64,000 bases of DNA from Rosellinia necatrix. Its lineage: Eukaryota; Ascomycota; Sordariomycetes; Xylariales; Xylariaceae. Under the pieces are notes generated by a model. The model saw only the letters and a list, made by a program, of their open reading frames with translations. It did not search any database and was not told the origin of the DNA. The position numbers were made by a program, and so were the translations under genes. Numbering within the stretch: position 1 is the stretch's first letter; each line of letters opens with the position of its first letter. The DNA is taken from contig JAGYVD010000009.1 of the NCBI GenBank assembly GCA_021209875.1, positions 1,364,001 to 1,428,000 of the forward strand. Reading direction: 5' to 3'. Positions 34,289 to 46,657 of this stretch are shown in pieces.

Positions 34289-36589
34289 GGTGTTTTTCTC
34301 CTCGCTTTTACCAACGTGCGAGCATCCAGCGCTTGACACACGGGTTGGCGAAGAAGAAGCGGACGAGGAAGAGCAGGTATGATGTCAGTTCTGCTCTTGC
34401 TTGTCCATCGATACTCTACGTAATATCCAGACTGGCCATCAGCTTCGGGAGATCGGTCGCCTCGCCAGCTGAGACGGATGCAGAAACAAGATAGATCTTC
34501 GAGGCAGATTGGAGTCCGGGGCTACAACTTGGTTTAACTCCTGGATCGCGTGGACATCCCGTCTAAGGAGGATCATTCGGCTCGACCCGGATTTTGTTGT
34601 GTAGGACGCCTGGCCAGTTCGGTTGGACCAGCTATTGGGACCGCGAAGACGATCATACATCATCTCTCAATCTGGTGAGTGTGTTGGCTTGGTCGAAGCC
34701 AGGGTTGCAGGCTGTTGAACCTGTCGCACCATTTGTGATAACAACATCTCCCCAAAACATCACCAAAACGTCACTTTTGGCCCCTACCTAGTGTACACTA
34801 CTCGTTGCACCAAACACATGGCCGCGGCCATCTAGTCTCTCGGCACTTCCAGGGTAGCCCATGATGAAAACCCGTGCGCCAGAAGCTGCTTGATTTCGTA
34901 TTTGAGGGAAGGCATATATGGGCTACTGCTTGCTGCACTCAATTTCGAACACATGGGCTCCCAATTGCCGTGAAGACGGGTTTCAGCATCGTGTAAGCAC
35001 ACAGGTAAAAAGGCGGTATCCCCGCTTCCGAGGGGAAACACCCCTGCTTCTCCAACGCCTCAGGTTTGGCGTTGCAGGCATGGCAAAGGCCGCACAGGGG
35101 ACAAATCATAGACCCAAGCCCGGCCATGACACAAGAACGTGCAGGCTTGGCAGGCCGGCCCAAGTCCTGCCGTCATCTCATCTTAAAATGAAAACCGTTA
35201 TCCCTCTTCGGAGTTGAGCGGACCCAACACACAACACGCGGTGAAGCAGCAATCTTCGAACCCCTTCAGGTCCGCTCACGGAGGCCCGACGCTCGCGACC
35301 ATACTCCTGGCGCAAGTGTCGAGCTGCTGAATGCTTCGCCTTTCCATAGCCGAAGAAGCCATGACAAATCCGTTCTTCTTGTTCTAAGTCATCTTCAGTG
35401 CAACCTTAGGGCCACGATTTGGAGACAGATGAGCACCGAAATAACGCATCAAAAGTTGTCAGCATAGCCAAGGTATGACTCAATTACGGCGTGAGATCCA
35501 TCGCCTATCTAGGTAGGACTGCTATTTTACTCGTGTGTCTTTATATCGCTGGGTTCCCGAAACGGGATAATGAAGAATAACGAGAACTCATGACATCCTA
35601 TGTTGCTATTGTAGGGCTGAGGATTTCACGATGAATGCAACTACGTGCGACCTCATCGGCGACCCCGGTGTCTACCATATGTCACAGCTGAGAAGCCTCT
35701 AATTCTAAGTAGGATGACGCGACTCCCCTCATTTGGCGCTCGTTTCGTCGTTTGACTCTACCGATAGCGAATCAAGCGAACATACACGGCGACGAACGGA
35801 AATGAAAGCGACTACGGCGCATTATTGACTATCCTCGCTATTTCGATTGTGCTACGGCCAGGCAAACTTCATATTAGTCTCACAACTCAGGTAACGCAAG
35901 CAATGCGCAAGTGCACTAGATGCTTCCATTCTTCCTTGAGTTGCGAGTAATTCAAGCGAAAGGTGCGCGTGTGAGGACGGGAAGGCTGTCCCGTTTGCAC
36001 AGCCGCATCCTCACTAACTAATGGACACTCAGTTACACTCATCTTGTGTAGATGAACTTCCCGCTTGCAGGCATACATAGGTTCGCCTTCGATAAGGGGA
36101 CGTTGCGTTCCTACGGTAGTACCGATAGACCTTCCATTCCCTTCGAGACCCCAGAGGAGGCGTATCTTCTAGCAAAATCACGATGTGCTGTAAATGCAGT
36201 CGTCAGGTCGCCTACCAACAAACCTCCACTATCCGTATACCTCCAAATAAAGGGATTATATTTTAGATCTCGTTTTCCAATTTAGCACCAAGGTTACTCT
36301 CATTCCGCGCCCTCTTCCACTTGAATGATCATCTTTTTTTTTTTTTTTTTTTCTCCCTGTGGCGAGAATGGCTAGTGCGGCCCCATGGATATTAACAACG
36401 TATCTCGGGCTGATCCACGGGCCATGGAATGTCACACACTAGGTGGCGATTTCTTTTGCACCAGTTATTAGGGGCGGTCAACAGCGCGGCGGCATCGAGT
36501 CTGGATTAAACGGGCCGCGAAGAGCTGGCTAAGAAACAGGCAGGCCTCCTCCTCTCACAATCCACGCGCATCGCACCGCAGCTTAAGCT
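34289..36589. other. Intergenic
   Basis: About 2.3 kb with no convincing gene. Short open frames (up to 99 codons) show no family features. A long T homopolymer lies near 36332-36352. Confidence 0.5.
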
Positions 36590-36790
36590 GCAGGGCAGGC
36601 GATAGACACACTCGTGGAGTTTTTAAGCTGTGAACCGACGCGGGAGAAGATCCAGGCCATCCTGGGCCGTGTCGGTAAACTCCCCGGCGACATGCTCGAT
36701 ACTCTGCTCCTGGGAAGCACTGTCATGACTAATACGCTTCAGGTGGTGCCAAGAAGTCGTTCATCAGTAGAAGATCCCCATCCGCCCCAT
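36590..36790 (+). pseudogene. Possible relic of a hydantoinase/oxoprolinase gene
   Basis: A short frame reads AIDTLVEFLSCEPTREK, GRVGKLPGDMLD and then LLLGSTVMTNTLQ, which resembles the N-terminal region of hydantoinase A/oxoprolinase proteins, where a helix is followed by the G(S/T)TVATN-type loop. A +1 shift then gives GAKKSFIS, as expected for the following GAK segment of the family. No flanking coding sequence is seen on either side, so this would be a small, frameshifted fragment. The assignment rests on a short match by eye. Confidence 0.4.
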
Positions 36791-37535
36791 GGAAGATAGT
36801 GTACTAATATCTCAGATGGCCTACGAAATATTCATGATCGCATGAGCGTACGTTGACCACCCTATTATTGACAAAACATGGTAAGTTTAGCAGTGGGTTG
36901 TCTAATTCCACATGCACAGCCCCAAATCCTATATTATTATCCTCTCTATGACGTTTGGTAACATCGAAAGATCTGTTTGACTACTACTGAAGTTGTAATT
37001 GTTAAGACAAAGGAATTTGACGTTAAACCGGCAGCCACGTATACATGTGCTTACCCATGGGGTGATAAAAGCATTGTTTAAGTTCAAGTTCCTTTGTTTC
37101 ATAAAGACTATGAGAGCGACAACCAAGGAGACAATTGTCCTTCACAAAACCCAGGATCGGGGTGGCAACTGACATAGGCATCATAATGGGCAATGTTATT
37201 GTGAAAGAAAATACCGCTTTCATTATTTACCTTTCAAAACTTTGAAATCCGAATTCTTACTTTACGTTTGCGTTAGCAATATAAAAATCTGAAGGTTTCC
37301 GTGATCATTTCCCCTCGTGTCTCGAAAATTTCTCTCTCCAAACAAGGTAAGTATATATACTTTTCTACGAAGTCAAATACAGGGCAAGACTCAAGCGAGC
37401 GCTAGTTGATTTCGCTGGGTTTTATTTCGGAATCCAAATCAACAAGAGCATACTCATCTGCGAAATCCCGATAAACTCAAGCACTCCTTCAATAATCAAG
37501 GGCAGCCATCCGAGGTAAACGTTAAACCCAAAACC
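36791..37535. other. Intergenic
   Basis: AT-rich, many stops, no gene seen. A GTAAAC donor-like site lies just before the next ATG. Confidence 0.5.
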
Positions 37536-38177
37536 ATGACATCCCATCTCAAGCCTCGAACCTCCCCCTTCTCCTTCCGAAGCCCACACCCGCAGCCAGA
37601 TTTCCAAGCCTTTCTCAACCCCCCTCTATCCCGTAGCCACCGCGCAAGGAACCTGAGCGATCTCCAGCTCAAGTTCGACGAGATCGTAAAGCGTGTAGTC
37701 GGCGACGACGAGGAGATCACAGCCGCTTCACCACCACTATCCCCCTCGAGCCTTGCCACCCCCGGCGACGATGGCGACGAGGACAGCTATGAGACATTTT
37801 CCAACTACGATGACGAGGAGCAACAGCAGGATTCCGAGGACGAAGAAGAGGGGCGGCAGCAGCATGCATTGCCATCATTATCGCCCAGGCGCGTGCCCAC
37901 GCCCACGTCCACGCCCACGTCCTGGTCCGGGTCCGGATCCGGCACGATGTCGAGCCCGCGCTCTTACGAATCGCTGGCGTCGCTGAACCCGTACGTCGTA
38001 GACGTAGAGTACCTGGAGCACCGCCTGTCCGTCCTAGACGCGGCGTGGCAGCCCGAGCTCGAGCTCGAGCTCGGGCCCACGCCTACGCCCACGCCCGCGC
38101 ATGACGCCATCGACGCCAATGATCTGGCGCGCCGCCTGTCCGCCGGTTTTGCCGCTGCGGTCTCGCCCTGGCGGTGA
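37536..38177 (+). CDS. Hypothetical disordered protein
   Basis: Single open frame of 213 residues. I do not recognise a family. A short helical segment (residues about 38-57, ARNLSDLQLKFDEIVKRVVG) is followed by an acidic Asp/Glu/Gln-rich stretch (about 75-108), a Pro/Thr/Ser-rich linker with PTPTSTPT and GSGSGS repeats, and a second helical region (about 140-213: SYESLASLNPYVVDVEYLEHRLSVLD, then DLARRLSAGFAAAVSPW). GC content rises strongly along the frame. Third-position GC and the two helical ends suggest a real gene, but a spurious frame is not excluded. It is followed 150 bases downstream by a GA/GT microsatellite. Confidence 0.55.
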   Translation: MTSHLKPRTSPFSFRSPHPQPDFQAFLNPPLSRSHRARNLSDLQLKFDEIVKRVVGDDEEITAASPPLSPSSLATPGDDGDEDSYETFSNYDDEEQQQDSEDEEEGRQQHALPSLSPRRVPTPTSTPTSWSGSGSGTMSSPRSYESLASLNPYVVDVEYLEHRLSVLDAAWQPELELELGPTPTPTPAHDAIDANDLARRLSAGFAAAVSPWR

Positions 38178-39050
38178 GGAGCGCGCGCGCGCGCAGGGCG
38201 AGGATGCTGCGCCAGCACGGCTCGTGGGGTGGCTTAAGGGCGCGCACGCTGTCGCCGTCGTTCGTCGTGTACATCTGCGTCATCAAGTTGAGCGATATGA
38301 AGGAGACGTATAGCAAAGTGCATAGAGAGAGAGAGAGAGAGAGAGAGTGTGTGTGTGTGTGTGTGTGTGTCCTCGAGTGAGTATTGGTTGTTTTTTGAGT
38401 ATGAACCTGCATGTATTGATGGTTGATTGGGCGTCGTGGGATCGACCCCCTTTGCCCAAGCAACAGACCGAGGGCGTGTGTGAGTACGCTGTTTTAAGAA
38501 ACTTGTTTATAATACATATAGATCACCATATTCTTTGCGCAAGATTTAATTGATATTTACATATTGGATATGCTAAACTAGATCATTAAACCATATAAAT
38601 AACATGGCCGCTGAAGTGCTCGACTCCATGTGCGGGTTCCTGAACGCCGTAGGATAAACATTGTCTGCTACCGATGCCTTCGAATCATTATCTACGCCGA
38701 GGTACCTATTTAAAGATACCGAGCAATAATGCCGCTATCGTTACAGTCAGATGCCGTGTCGATAGCCCCAGGTCGTTTCAATTATCGCTCTGTCCGCGAT
38801 ATCAATGGCTTCAAAATCCCCAAGAACCTAAACGTGTATACATGCCCATCATGCCTTCGCCCCGAAATACAGACCTCATGAAAATTGCATCAAATGTCAT
38901 GAAACACCAGTCGCTGAAAATATTCCCCTCTTAAGCGCCAATGCTGTCGTGCGAATAGTGGCTCCCTGGCGCATGCTCCTTATATGGCGCGAACCGCGCT
39001 CTATAACTAAATAGATCGATATGCGTCCCGTTAGAGCTGGGTCAGACCAA
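38178..39050. other. Intergenic, convergent 3' flanks
   Basis: Apart from the dinucleotide repeat this is featureless and AT-rich between 38490 and 38620. No gene is seen. Confidence 0.55.
38324..38370. repeat. (GA)n(GT)n compound microsatellite
   Basis: About 12 GA dinucleotides run straight into about 12 TG dinucleotides, in the presumed 3' untranslated region of the hypothetical gene ending at 38177. Confidence 0.95.
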
Positions 39051-41315
39051 TTAGACCGTCTTACCACCACAGTCGGGAATCTTCACGCCGTCCTTGAGGT
39101 TTCGATTGACGTCTAAAATGCCCCATTGGTCCTCCCATTCTTTGCCTGGCTCGTTGAAGCTGATCTTCCAGGGCTCGTCGAACATCTCAAACCAGAAATA
39201 GTTCGTGCCGTTATTTAGAGCCTGGCAGACCCAAGTGTCCAGCAGTGTATTGAGCTCGTCGATCCCAGCAACGGCTCCATCTTCGCAGGTTAATGCTCCA
39301 CCGCAGTTGGTACCCCCTTTGGTTGGCCACCCAATCTCGGAGATCACATTCTTCTCCGGGTCCGACTTGAAAAATGAGCCGGCTTTGTTCTGCCAAAATG
39401 TCCAAGTCCATGCCGCTGCTTGTTTGGCGTCTTGACCGGCAAAGAAAGGATGCACATTGCCCATTATATAGTCGCTGAGTTCTGCCAAATTTGCATCCCA
39501 ATTGTCTCCCAAGTCGCTAGTAGCTACAGGGAGATCCCAATTGTGACGGCTAAGGTTGGCACGCACGTCGTCTAATAAGGTTCCTAGCATTTGGGCGGTC
39601 ATCTGCTGGCGAAACAGGATCTCGTTGCCGACGATTAACCCTTTGAATGGCTCGGCTCCATACTGATCAAGGATTGTCCACATACGATCAAGTTGACGTG
39701 TGTTGGTCACATTGTTTTCATCCTGCCATACGCCAAGCCAGATTTTGATCTCGTTCTCCATTTTCAGTTGTCTTATCGCGTGGATGGCCATCTCGGTCTG
39801 ATTGCAGTCAGTGCCGTACAGTCGAACCGTATTTGTTAGCTGTGAGAGGATGGCCATATCGCGGGTTACATTGTTCTGGGAAGGGGGGTTCTTCAAACAG
39901 TCCGGATATTGCACATTTATAGGTGTGTAGTCCACCCCGGGGAAAACCTTGTGAAGGTTCGGGTTGTTCAGTAAGGCCTGGATCTCGTCGGAGTTGATAC
40001 CGAGGTCTCCGTTCTGGGCTGTGTCGTCGCCCGCTGATTGCCCACCCCCGCCGCCTCCTCCGTCTCCACTTGCACTCCCAGATGCCTTTTTTCCCTTATT
40101 GGCATACATGGAACCCAGCACGCCACCAACGACAGCACCAGCAACAATCAATATCACGACGATGGCGATGATCCACGTCCATTTCTTTCTGCTACTACTT
40201 TGTTTTGCCATCCACTCAGACTTCTCAGCCCGGGGACCGAGGTTGTATTCATCCGCACCTGCCCCTTGGTGAGCAGCAGCAGCCGGATTCTGCACCGGGT
40301 CGTAGCTGGCTGCGTCATTTCGGTTCCTCCCTATGAGACCACTCAAAACTCCACCGCTTGCCGCCGTGACCGCGGCGACCCCGGTGGCTCCGGCGGCCCC
40401 GGCAGCAGCAACGGCGGGATTGCCGTTCCCACCCCGGCCACTTGAGTTACCAAGGCTTAGCATACTATTGCGAGCAGACCTTCGGTACTCAAGACCGTCG
40501 TCACCGTCATCATCGATACTATTAGGATCGACCTGACCTAACATCGGGTCCATTCGTTGACCGTAAGCCAGCTGTGGGTCTCGGAAAGGGTCACTCTGAA
40601 AGCTATTTAAACTCCGGGAAGGAGTAGATCCAGAGGCTACCGGGACCAAACTCGGCGACGAACCGTGCCCTTCCTGATATGGCTGGGCGCTATAACCTTG
40701 ATCGCGTCCGTTTTGGTGGGCGTCGGTGTAGGGGGGGTTTTCAGGAGGGGCTTGTTCGTATATTTGGGGATATGGTGGTTGTTGTTGGTATGGCTGCTCA
40801 GTTCTCATAGCCTCGACGCCGCTTTCTCGAGCATGTCGTTCCGCAACGCTCATGGCGAGACCGGGAATACCGCCCGCGGCGGCCTCGCTAAAGTTATCCG
40901 CGCCAGGCGTAATACTACTACTCAGATGCGCTTCCTGTCTCCAAGAACGTTCTACTGGCTCGCGATGAGGTGGCGGTATAGGCCCTCCGCGTATGTTACC
41001 GCCCTGGGCTCTGTTCTGACGTAGTCGGGCAAACACTGAGTCTGGGTGGGCACCGGGATGGGCGGGATGAATCGCTGGCGGCGGGCGCGATGAACTCGAG
41101 GGGTGATCCCTATACGGCGGCGACGACAAGTCGTCTTGGTACCGCGGCTGGGGTGCGTCGATGTGGTAGGCTGGATGATCTTGTATGGAATGACGCTGTG
41201 ATGGGGGAGGACGTGTGTCGTTGTCGTGACGAGCATAAGAGGAGGACGAGTGGTCCAAAGGGACGTGTTCGCCAGGGTCGGAATCAGAGGAGTAGCGAGG
41301 ACCCATGGTGCCCAT
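39051..41315 (-). CDS. btgC: Transmembrane GH17 endo-1,3-beta-glucanase (BtgC type)
   Basis: Single-exon gene for 754 residues from the ATG at 41315 (a second ATG three codons on is also possible). Cell-wall glucan endo-1,3-beta-glucosidase of the BtgC group, a type II membrane protein whose catalytic domain faces the wall. The long cytosolic N-terminus (about 375 residues) is Pro/Ser/Gln-rich. A transmembrane helix at about 380-403 (WTWIIAIVVILIVAGAVVGG) is followed by a Gly/Ser linker. The GH17 domain (about 455-750) contains YTPINVQYPDC, TVRLYGTDC, LIVGNEILF with the acid/base Glu near 565, VHPFF, and SEIGWPTKGG with the nucleophile Glu near 660, ending with the typical YFWFEMFDEPWK segment. 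Length and layout match the family. A splice donor (CAG|GTAAGA) near 41820 suggests a leader intron. Confidence 0.95.
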   Translation of the reverse strand: MGTMGPRYSSDSDPGEHVPLDHSSSSYARHDNDTRPPPSQRHSIQDHPAYHIDAPQPRYQDDLSSPPYRDHPSSSSRPPPAIHPAHPGAHPDSVFARLRQNRAQGGNIRGGPIPPPHREPVERSWRQEAHLSSSITPGADNFSEAAAGGIPGLAMSVAERHARESGVEAMRTEQPYQQQPPYPQIYEQAPPENPPYTDAHQNGRDQGYSAQPYQEGHGSSPSLVPVASGSTPSRSLNSFQSDPFRDPQLAYGQRMDPMLGQVDPNSIDDDGDDGLEYRRSARNSMLSLGNSSGRGGNGNPAVAAAGAAGATGVAAVTAASGGVLSGLIGRNRNDAASYDPVQNPAAAAHQGAGADEYNLGPRAEKSEWMAKQSSSRKKWTWIIAIVVILIVAGAVVGGVLGSMYANKGKKASGSASGDGGGGGGGQSAGDDTAQNGDLGINSDEIQALLNNPNLHKVFPGVDYTPINVQYPDCLKNPPSQNNVTRDMAILSQLTNTVRLYGTDCNQTEMAIHAIRQLKMENEIKIWLGVWQDENNVTNTRQLDRMWTILDQYGAEPFKGLIVGNEILFRQQMTAQMLGTLLDDVRANLSRHNWDLPVATSDLGDNWDANLAELSDYIMGNVHPFFAGQDAKQAAAWTWTFWQNKAGSFFKSDPEKNVISEIGWPTKGGTNCGGALTCEDGAVAGIDELNTLLDTWVCQALNNGTNYFWFEMFDEPWKISFNEPGKEWEDQWGILDVNRNLKDGVKIPDCGGKTV

Positions 41316-44300
41316 GTGTCTCGGCAGCACGCCCAGATGTTAATATGCGAGCGGCTGTGCGAGGAGTGATGATGGGAGAGTGGGTCGACGAGGCAGAACC
41401 AAGGGACAGGTAGCACCAAGCAATCAGATAGTGCAATGTATCAATACGAGAGGCGTACGGAGGCGTTCAATAGTGGGCTGCCCGCGCCAAGTGCAGTCGC
41501 CCCAACTGCGTCGCTGTCTGCCGCGGTTGGCAAATGGTTGGCAGACGGTTGGCGAATAGTACGCCCGTAATGGAGAGCACGGATATCCAGATTTGTCCAG
41601 ACGAACAACTGTATAACTAGCACGGGTCGACACTAGTTGGCTAAGGCCAATGTGTTTGCAGGAAAGGGCCCTCAATAAGGGCCAGCTTGGCAAACGATGG
41701 TCCAACACATGAACCGAATAACCTAATCAATCGACGTCTCACTTAGACTGGAACTTCGACCAGAGCGGTTTGGATTGTCTCGTCCGATTTGTCCTGTCTT
41801 GTCTCGTCTCGTCTCGTCTTACCTGGGTCCCGGGACACCGGCGTAGGGTAAGGGGGCGGCTATGACTTGATATTGATCTGGCCGTCGGTAGAGGAACACC
41901 GGGTAACGAACAGACTCCGAAGGTTTGGGTCGAATGCCTCGCAAAGTCGAGTTAATTGAATGCAGAGCGTCGAGGTTGTACCCAGTCCTGTCAAGGTGGG
42001 ACGGGGAAGAGATGCAGGCTAAGCCATCAACATCGAAACATGGGGGAGGGTGATGGGGGGGATGGGTAACTGCAGGGTGTAGCTTGACCGTCCTTTTTTG
42101 ACAAGAACAAGAAGTGGCGACCAAGTCTGCTGCGCCAACCTCAGCTGAGACAAGGCGAGGTTACCTGATACGACCCAACTAGGAAGTACATATAGACATC
42201 TGTACACTACTTAATCAGGCAGGCACGCACATATACATAGTTATACTACGTACATGCTTCCATCCAGCTGTGGACATATGTAACTTACACGAGGCTCTGT
42301 AGACAGCATCCAACCTACACAACTCTCCCATCATTCAATCCGGTTCACCTGATAATTACCGCCAGGCCGGCGACAGCGGGTCAGAGAGAGAAGAGGAGAG
42401 GGTATTGGAGCCATCATCTACGGCCCACATACTAGTGATACCTAGGCAAACTAGCTACCTAGCCGCCTCTACCTCGCCGACGCAACTATTTCAAGAGCAG
42501 GCAGGTTGACCAACCACCCGACCGACAATAGGTAGGTAGGTAGCCAACTGCCACTTACGAGGCACACGGTATGAGTGTGTGGGCAGCGTGGGCAGCCGTG
42601 TTAACCGCCCCAAGCAGGTGGCCCCCAAGGGTGCTCAGGTAGTGCACACTATACACGGCATCCTTGCAGGCTGGCCATTCCCCCTGTTGGGTGCCCTTGT
42701 CCGCAGGGCAACAATAAAAACGGTATGACAAGGAAGATGGGTCTCTATTCTGGCTTGCGGTACACTACATGAGTTACGCTGCAGGTTGGCGGCGATGAAT
42801 TTCATTAACGAAATTATCGCTCTCTGCGGAACCATCAATTACGTACCTAGTATTTCCTAGTACCCGGCAGCCTCAGTATACTACGCACACACATGCATGC
42901 ATACAAAACTAGTTGTTAGACCTACCTACACTACACTACCTATGACTATATCCTACATCCACAGCACTCCGATTTCCTGCCTAGAGACTCAAGTGGTTGA
43001 GGTCAGCATCAGCGAGCGTCTCATGCGAAGCCAGCTTTGGTTACTTCAGAAATACATATGTAACTACGAAGTACATACGCATACAACGTTACAACCCAGC
43101 TTTGTGGCAGGCATTTGGTTGTGGGTGTGACCGAGTGTCGCCGAAAAGAACTTTTACGGCAGAGAAAATCGAGTGGCCACTAAGCACCACAATGTGGTAG
43201 ACTTGTCCATCTACGGCTGCCCCTACCTCCGAACAGGACAAGATTGCCTACTAAACCTTTTGCTTTTTCGTTTTTTTCATACACTTATTTATGTACAGTG
43301 CATACATATGTCTTGTGTCCTTTTTTTTCCTTTTTTCTTTCCCAAGACACTACACGATTCGGCTCATAATAAACAAGACCCAACATCGTTCACGGCTACA
43401 TTGTCCCATTATCCCTGCTTATTATCTCCCTCGGTCATCTGGTCCTGAGGTGGTTCGTCAGGCCTGGGCGATGCCAATTAAGGCGTCATCCTCCCAACAC
43501 CCCATCTTCGTCCAATAAGTTAAAGCCTAACTTTACTATATCCCGCCCTCGTATTTGAGGGCTGGCTTCCAACTAGCATCTCTATTAGTGCCCACCTAGA
43601 CTGAACAAGAGAAGGAATATCGCCGAATTTATGACCTAAAAGTTTGGGTAGCGGGTAACTGCCGACCGTTGGAATGCATCACTGCTGAGACATACAGAAG
43701 CCCACCTCGTGATACCGAATGGCCGAATGCCTACCTGCCTACTATGTAGTAGGTATCTGCATACATACAGAGGTGCATGCATACCTTTTCTCTAATTACC
43801 CCCCAGCCCCATGTGTGCGTTATTTCCACAACATCAGCTCACGGTCAGCCGGCTGTACCAAAATAGCATCAGAGCAAATACGCTACAGCGCCATGTATGC
43901 TACCAGACAAGCACGGAGATGATTACGGCTTGCCTTCACCGAAACTATATTTTTTTTATTGACCACTAGACTACGGCAGCTCGTTCCTTGGTTAGCTAAG
44001 TCTACACCACCTATGTACATATACGAACACTCTATCCGGGGCCGACAGGTCCTTCTATCCACAGGCCGCTCTATTGCGCCGAGTCTTTTACCCGAATTAG
44101 CCAATTGATACCTAGTTTGGGGTAGATATAGTGAAGCCACAATACATACTACGTACCTACTTGTAAGCACGCGCAGGCCACTCAGATCTGACTTGAGGGC
44201 TGAGCGGTCTGGGCTCTGGTCTGGGCAGGTCTGGGGAAAATAAAGCTGTGGAACCACAAGGGATCTCGTCAGCCCCACTCATCACGTTCTGGCAAAGCTT

Positions 44301-45031
44301 AATTTAGATAGGGTCTGCAAGCCACAGAAGCTATGATATCATCCAGCTCTGGCCACCTCCTTCTACTTCCACCGCTCAGCTTGCATGCAGCCACGAACAA
44401 GCTGCCGCTTCCCTAAGGAAGAGCCCCCAGTCCTACTGTGCTATAGCGACTACCAAGGTAGAGAGCACCTGGGCAATGTTGTAGAAAGGATGGAGACATA
44501 CCTGCCTAGGTAGGTAGGTAATTCCAAGACATGCCGTTCACTAGAACACGTACCTACCCCTACCAGTGCCATAGCTTTCGGCTGTTCTAGAAGCCCTCCC
44601 GTTGAGGCTCGTTTCATCACACATACATCACTTGCCCAACCGTGGCCCATAATACCAGGTTACCGTTTGGCCCATCAGACTCATTGATGAATTATCTGCC
44701 ACTCGGTAGTTTGCGTATGCAGCTCTATGATGTCAAACTGTTGATCTATGCATGATGCGACTGTCACAACCCCTCCATACCAGTGTAATGCTGGCCAGTC
44801 TCTGTGCCAATGCATGGGTGTTGACATCATGCGACGTATGAAGCCCGGCAATTTGCCTCGTCTTGAGGGGGTAGTTAGCACCTAGTCGGATTCATGAGTA
44901 TATGAACCCTCACGGTCCCGGGCAACGCAAAACGTCCCATCGATTCATGTTCTTCGCTTCGAACATCAAAATATCACAATTACCCGTAACTACACAGCAC
45001 TAGATCATAATCTACTAAAAAAATTACCACA
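41316..45031. other. Long gene-free stretch (3.7 kb)
   Basis: Upstream of btgC and of the small gene at 45032. It has a TCTCG/TCTTG run near 41790-41820 and scattered AGGTAGGTAGG and TACCTAGG motifs (42430-42545, 43725-43760, 44505-44560). No open frame above 155 codons, no splice-consistent exon chain and no tRNA-like structure that I can see. It may hold long leaders or non-coding RNA. Confidence 0.5.
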
Positions 45032-45559
45032 ATGTCGGCCAACCGAAATCCCGATTCCCTGCAGGGTGAGTTCCACAGCCGTGTACCTCCCACTGGGCTG
45101 CTAGAGAAGGGAGGACATAAGCCCAGCGTCCTAGTTGGCAACGACAAGATCCCAGAGTTCCATGCTGAGACCTACCCTGCGGGGACCGCACCGCGAGAGA
45201 GCACGTTTCAACCTCACCCGAAGGGCGAATACTCCGCTCAAGCCTTTGGCACGGCACCCAGGGCAGAAGACACCATGCAGGGCGCAACTTCACAAGATGT
45301 CTACCGAGGTATGGGGAAGCCTATTCAAGGCCAAGAAGCACGGGAGATAGAGAAGCGTCATGGGGCTCACAATAAAAAGGAAGGTACAGGCGTTGCCGGT
45401 GTAGGTGGCAGTCAGGGAGTTGGTTTTACGCGAGAAGCAGGTTTCGATCTGCCTGGAGATACACACAAGGGAATGGGAGTAAAGGAAAGTCTAGGCTTCT
45501 CGGCAGCCGAGGACCGTGTGCCCACGAGCGCAGAGGAGCTTGCTTCCAGGCGCAAGTAA
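45032..45559 (+). CDS. Small hydrophilic conserved-looking protein (LEA-like)
   Basis: Single open frame, 175 residues. It is very polar, rich in Gly, Lys, Glu and His, without hydrophobic segments or a signal peptide, and has short repeated motifs (PPTGLLEKGGHKP, then AETYPAGTAP / AQAFGTAP). Such composition is typical of fungal stress-related, LEA-like soluble proteins, and the protein looks like a small family conserved in Pezizomycotina, but I cannot name it. The ATG at 45032 follows an A-rich leader (AAAAAAATTACCACA) with a good context. The frame ends at a clean TAA with an AT-rich 3' region. Confidence 0.7.
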   Translation: MSANRNPDSLQGEFHSRVPPTGLLEKGGHKPSVLVGNDKIPEFHAETYPAGTAPRESTFQPHPKGEYSAQAFGTAPRAEDTMQGATSQDVYRGMGKPIQGQEAREIEKRHGAHNKKEGTGVAGVGGSQGVGFTREAGFDLPGDTHKGMGVKESLGFSAAEDRVPTSAEELASRRK

Positions 45560-46657
45560 ATGATTGTTCCTGCTACCTAGTCAGCCGTACCAAACTATGA
45601 ATCTTATGTAATACAAAACCTCAATTCTTCGACGATTCACCTCAAATAATACTATGCCATACGCCTGTTGCCTCTTTCCCCCACCTTACTTTCTCTTCAT
45701 TCTGAATCTATGTTTAATTCTTTTAATAATTCATCTTGAAATAAGGGCCAGACTATAGTTATAGTCATAAGTTCTCAGTAGGAAAAGTGGAACGTTGCTC
45801 TCTAAGGAGCATGCTCTAGTTTTGAAAGGTGTAAAACACCACGGTAGGTTAAAAAAGTATTCATATTTATGTAAATATTACAGATATAAGGAAATATATT
45901 CACCACACAGTGTTTTAGAGTTTGACAACATGTACTTTCCTGTATTTTAGAGCTATATGCCTGGCCATTGACATATTTGGTATTGTTGTTACTAATATTG
46001 AGCTAGTATAATTGTCTGCTTAGACACCCCCCGGCACAAGTTCCTTATATATAAGAGAAATACTAAGGCCTACAGGAACCAAATCTACATAAAAGTAGTA
46101 TCTAAGTCACTTTACACTGGATATAAGGTAGGAATTTCTTAGCATATACATGAACAGGATGTCTGGTACCTTTGTACCTTGTACTACCCAAGATGCCATA
46201 ACTCCTCTACTTCGCTGCCAACAACCCCAGAGTGCAGTTGCCTGGGAGTGCCTTCCATGTGGTTTACCACCTTAACGTCCTGAGCTCTGCATTGCTTCTT
46301 TATTTCCACCGGAGATCAATACCTTGGTTCCTCCTAACTCTTACAAACTATTCTTCCTCCACCACCACGACACCTTTCAAGCTCTACTGTTCCTGCTCAT
46401 CTACCACTGAACGTTACGCCTACCTAATAGGTGTTCTACATTTTACCGGTAAGTTTATTTCATTGTACAATATCCAAACACAGGCATACAGCTTTCCGTT
46501 ACTGCAACCCATCCTGCACCGTCCTTCCTGCACCGTAACACACACGCTAGGAAGTTATACCATCAAATCCAGCCGACGCTGTTCATTTCAATAACAAGTA
46601 TTGCTATAGCAACTTCAACGCCCTTAACGTAAACTCGGGATCACGCACTGTTTTACA
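45560..46657. other. Intergenic, AT-rich
   Basis: AT-rich spacer (notably 45700-46100) followed by a pyrimidine-rich presumed leader of the next gene (46300-46600). No gene is seen. Confidence 0.55.

Noticed and set aside
36052..36285. A 77-codon frame with an ATG between the membrane protein and the hydantoinase relic
   Set aside because: No recognised family and no supporting splice or codon signal.
45600..46100. AT-rich patch that could be RIP-mutated transposon DNA
   Set aside because: Too short, with no detectable residual transposase or repeat structure.
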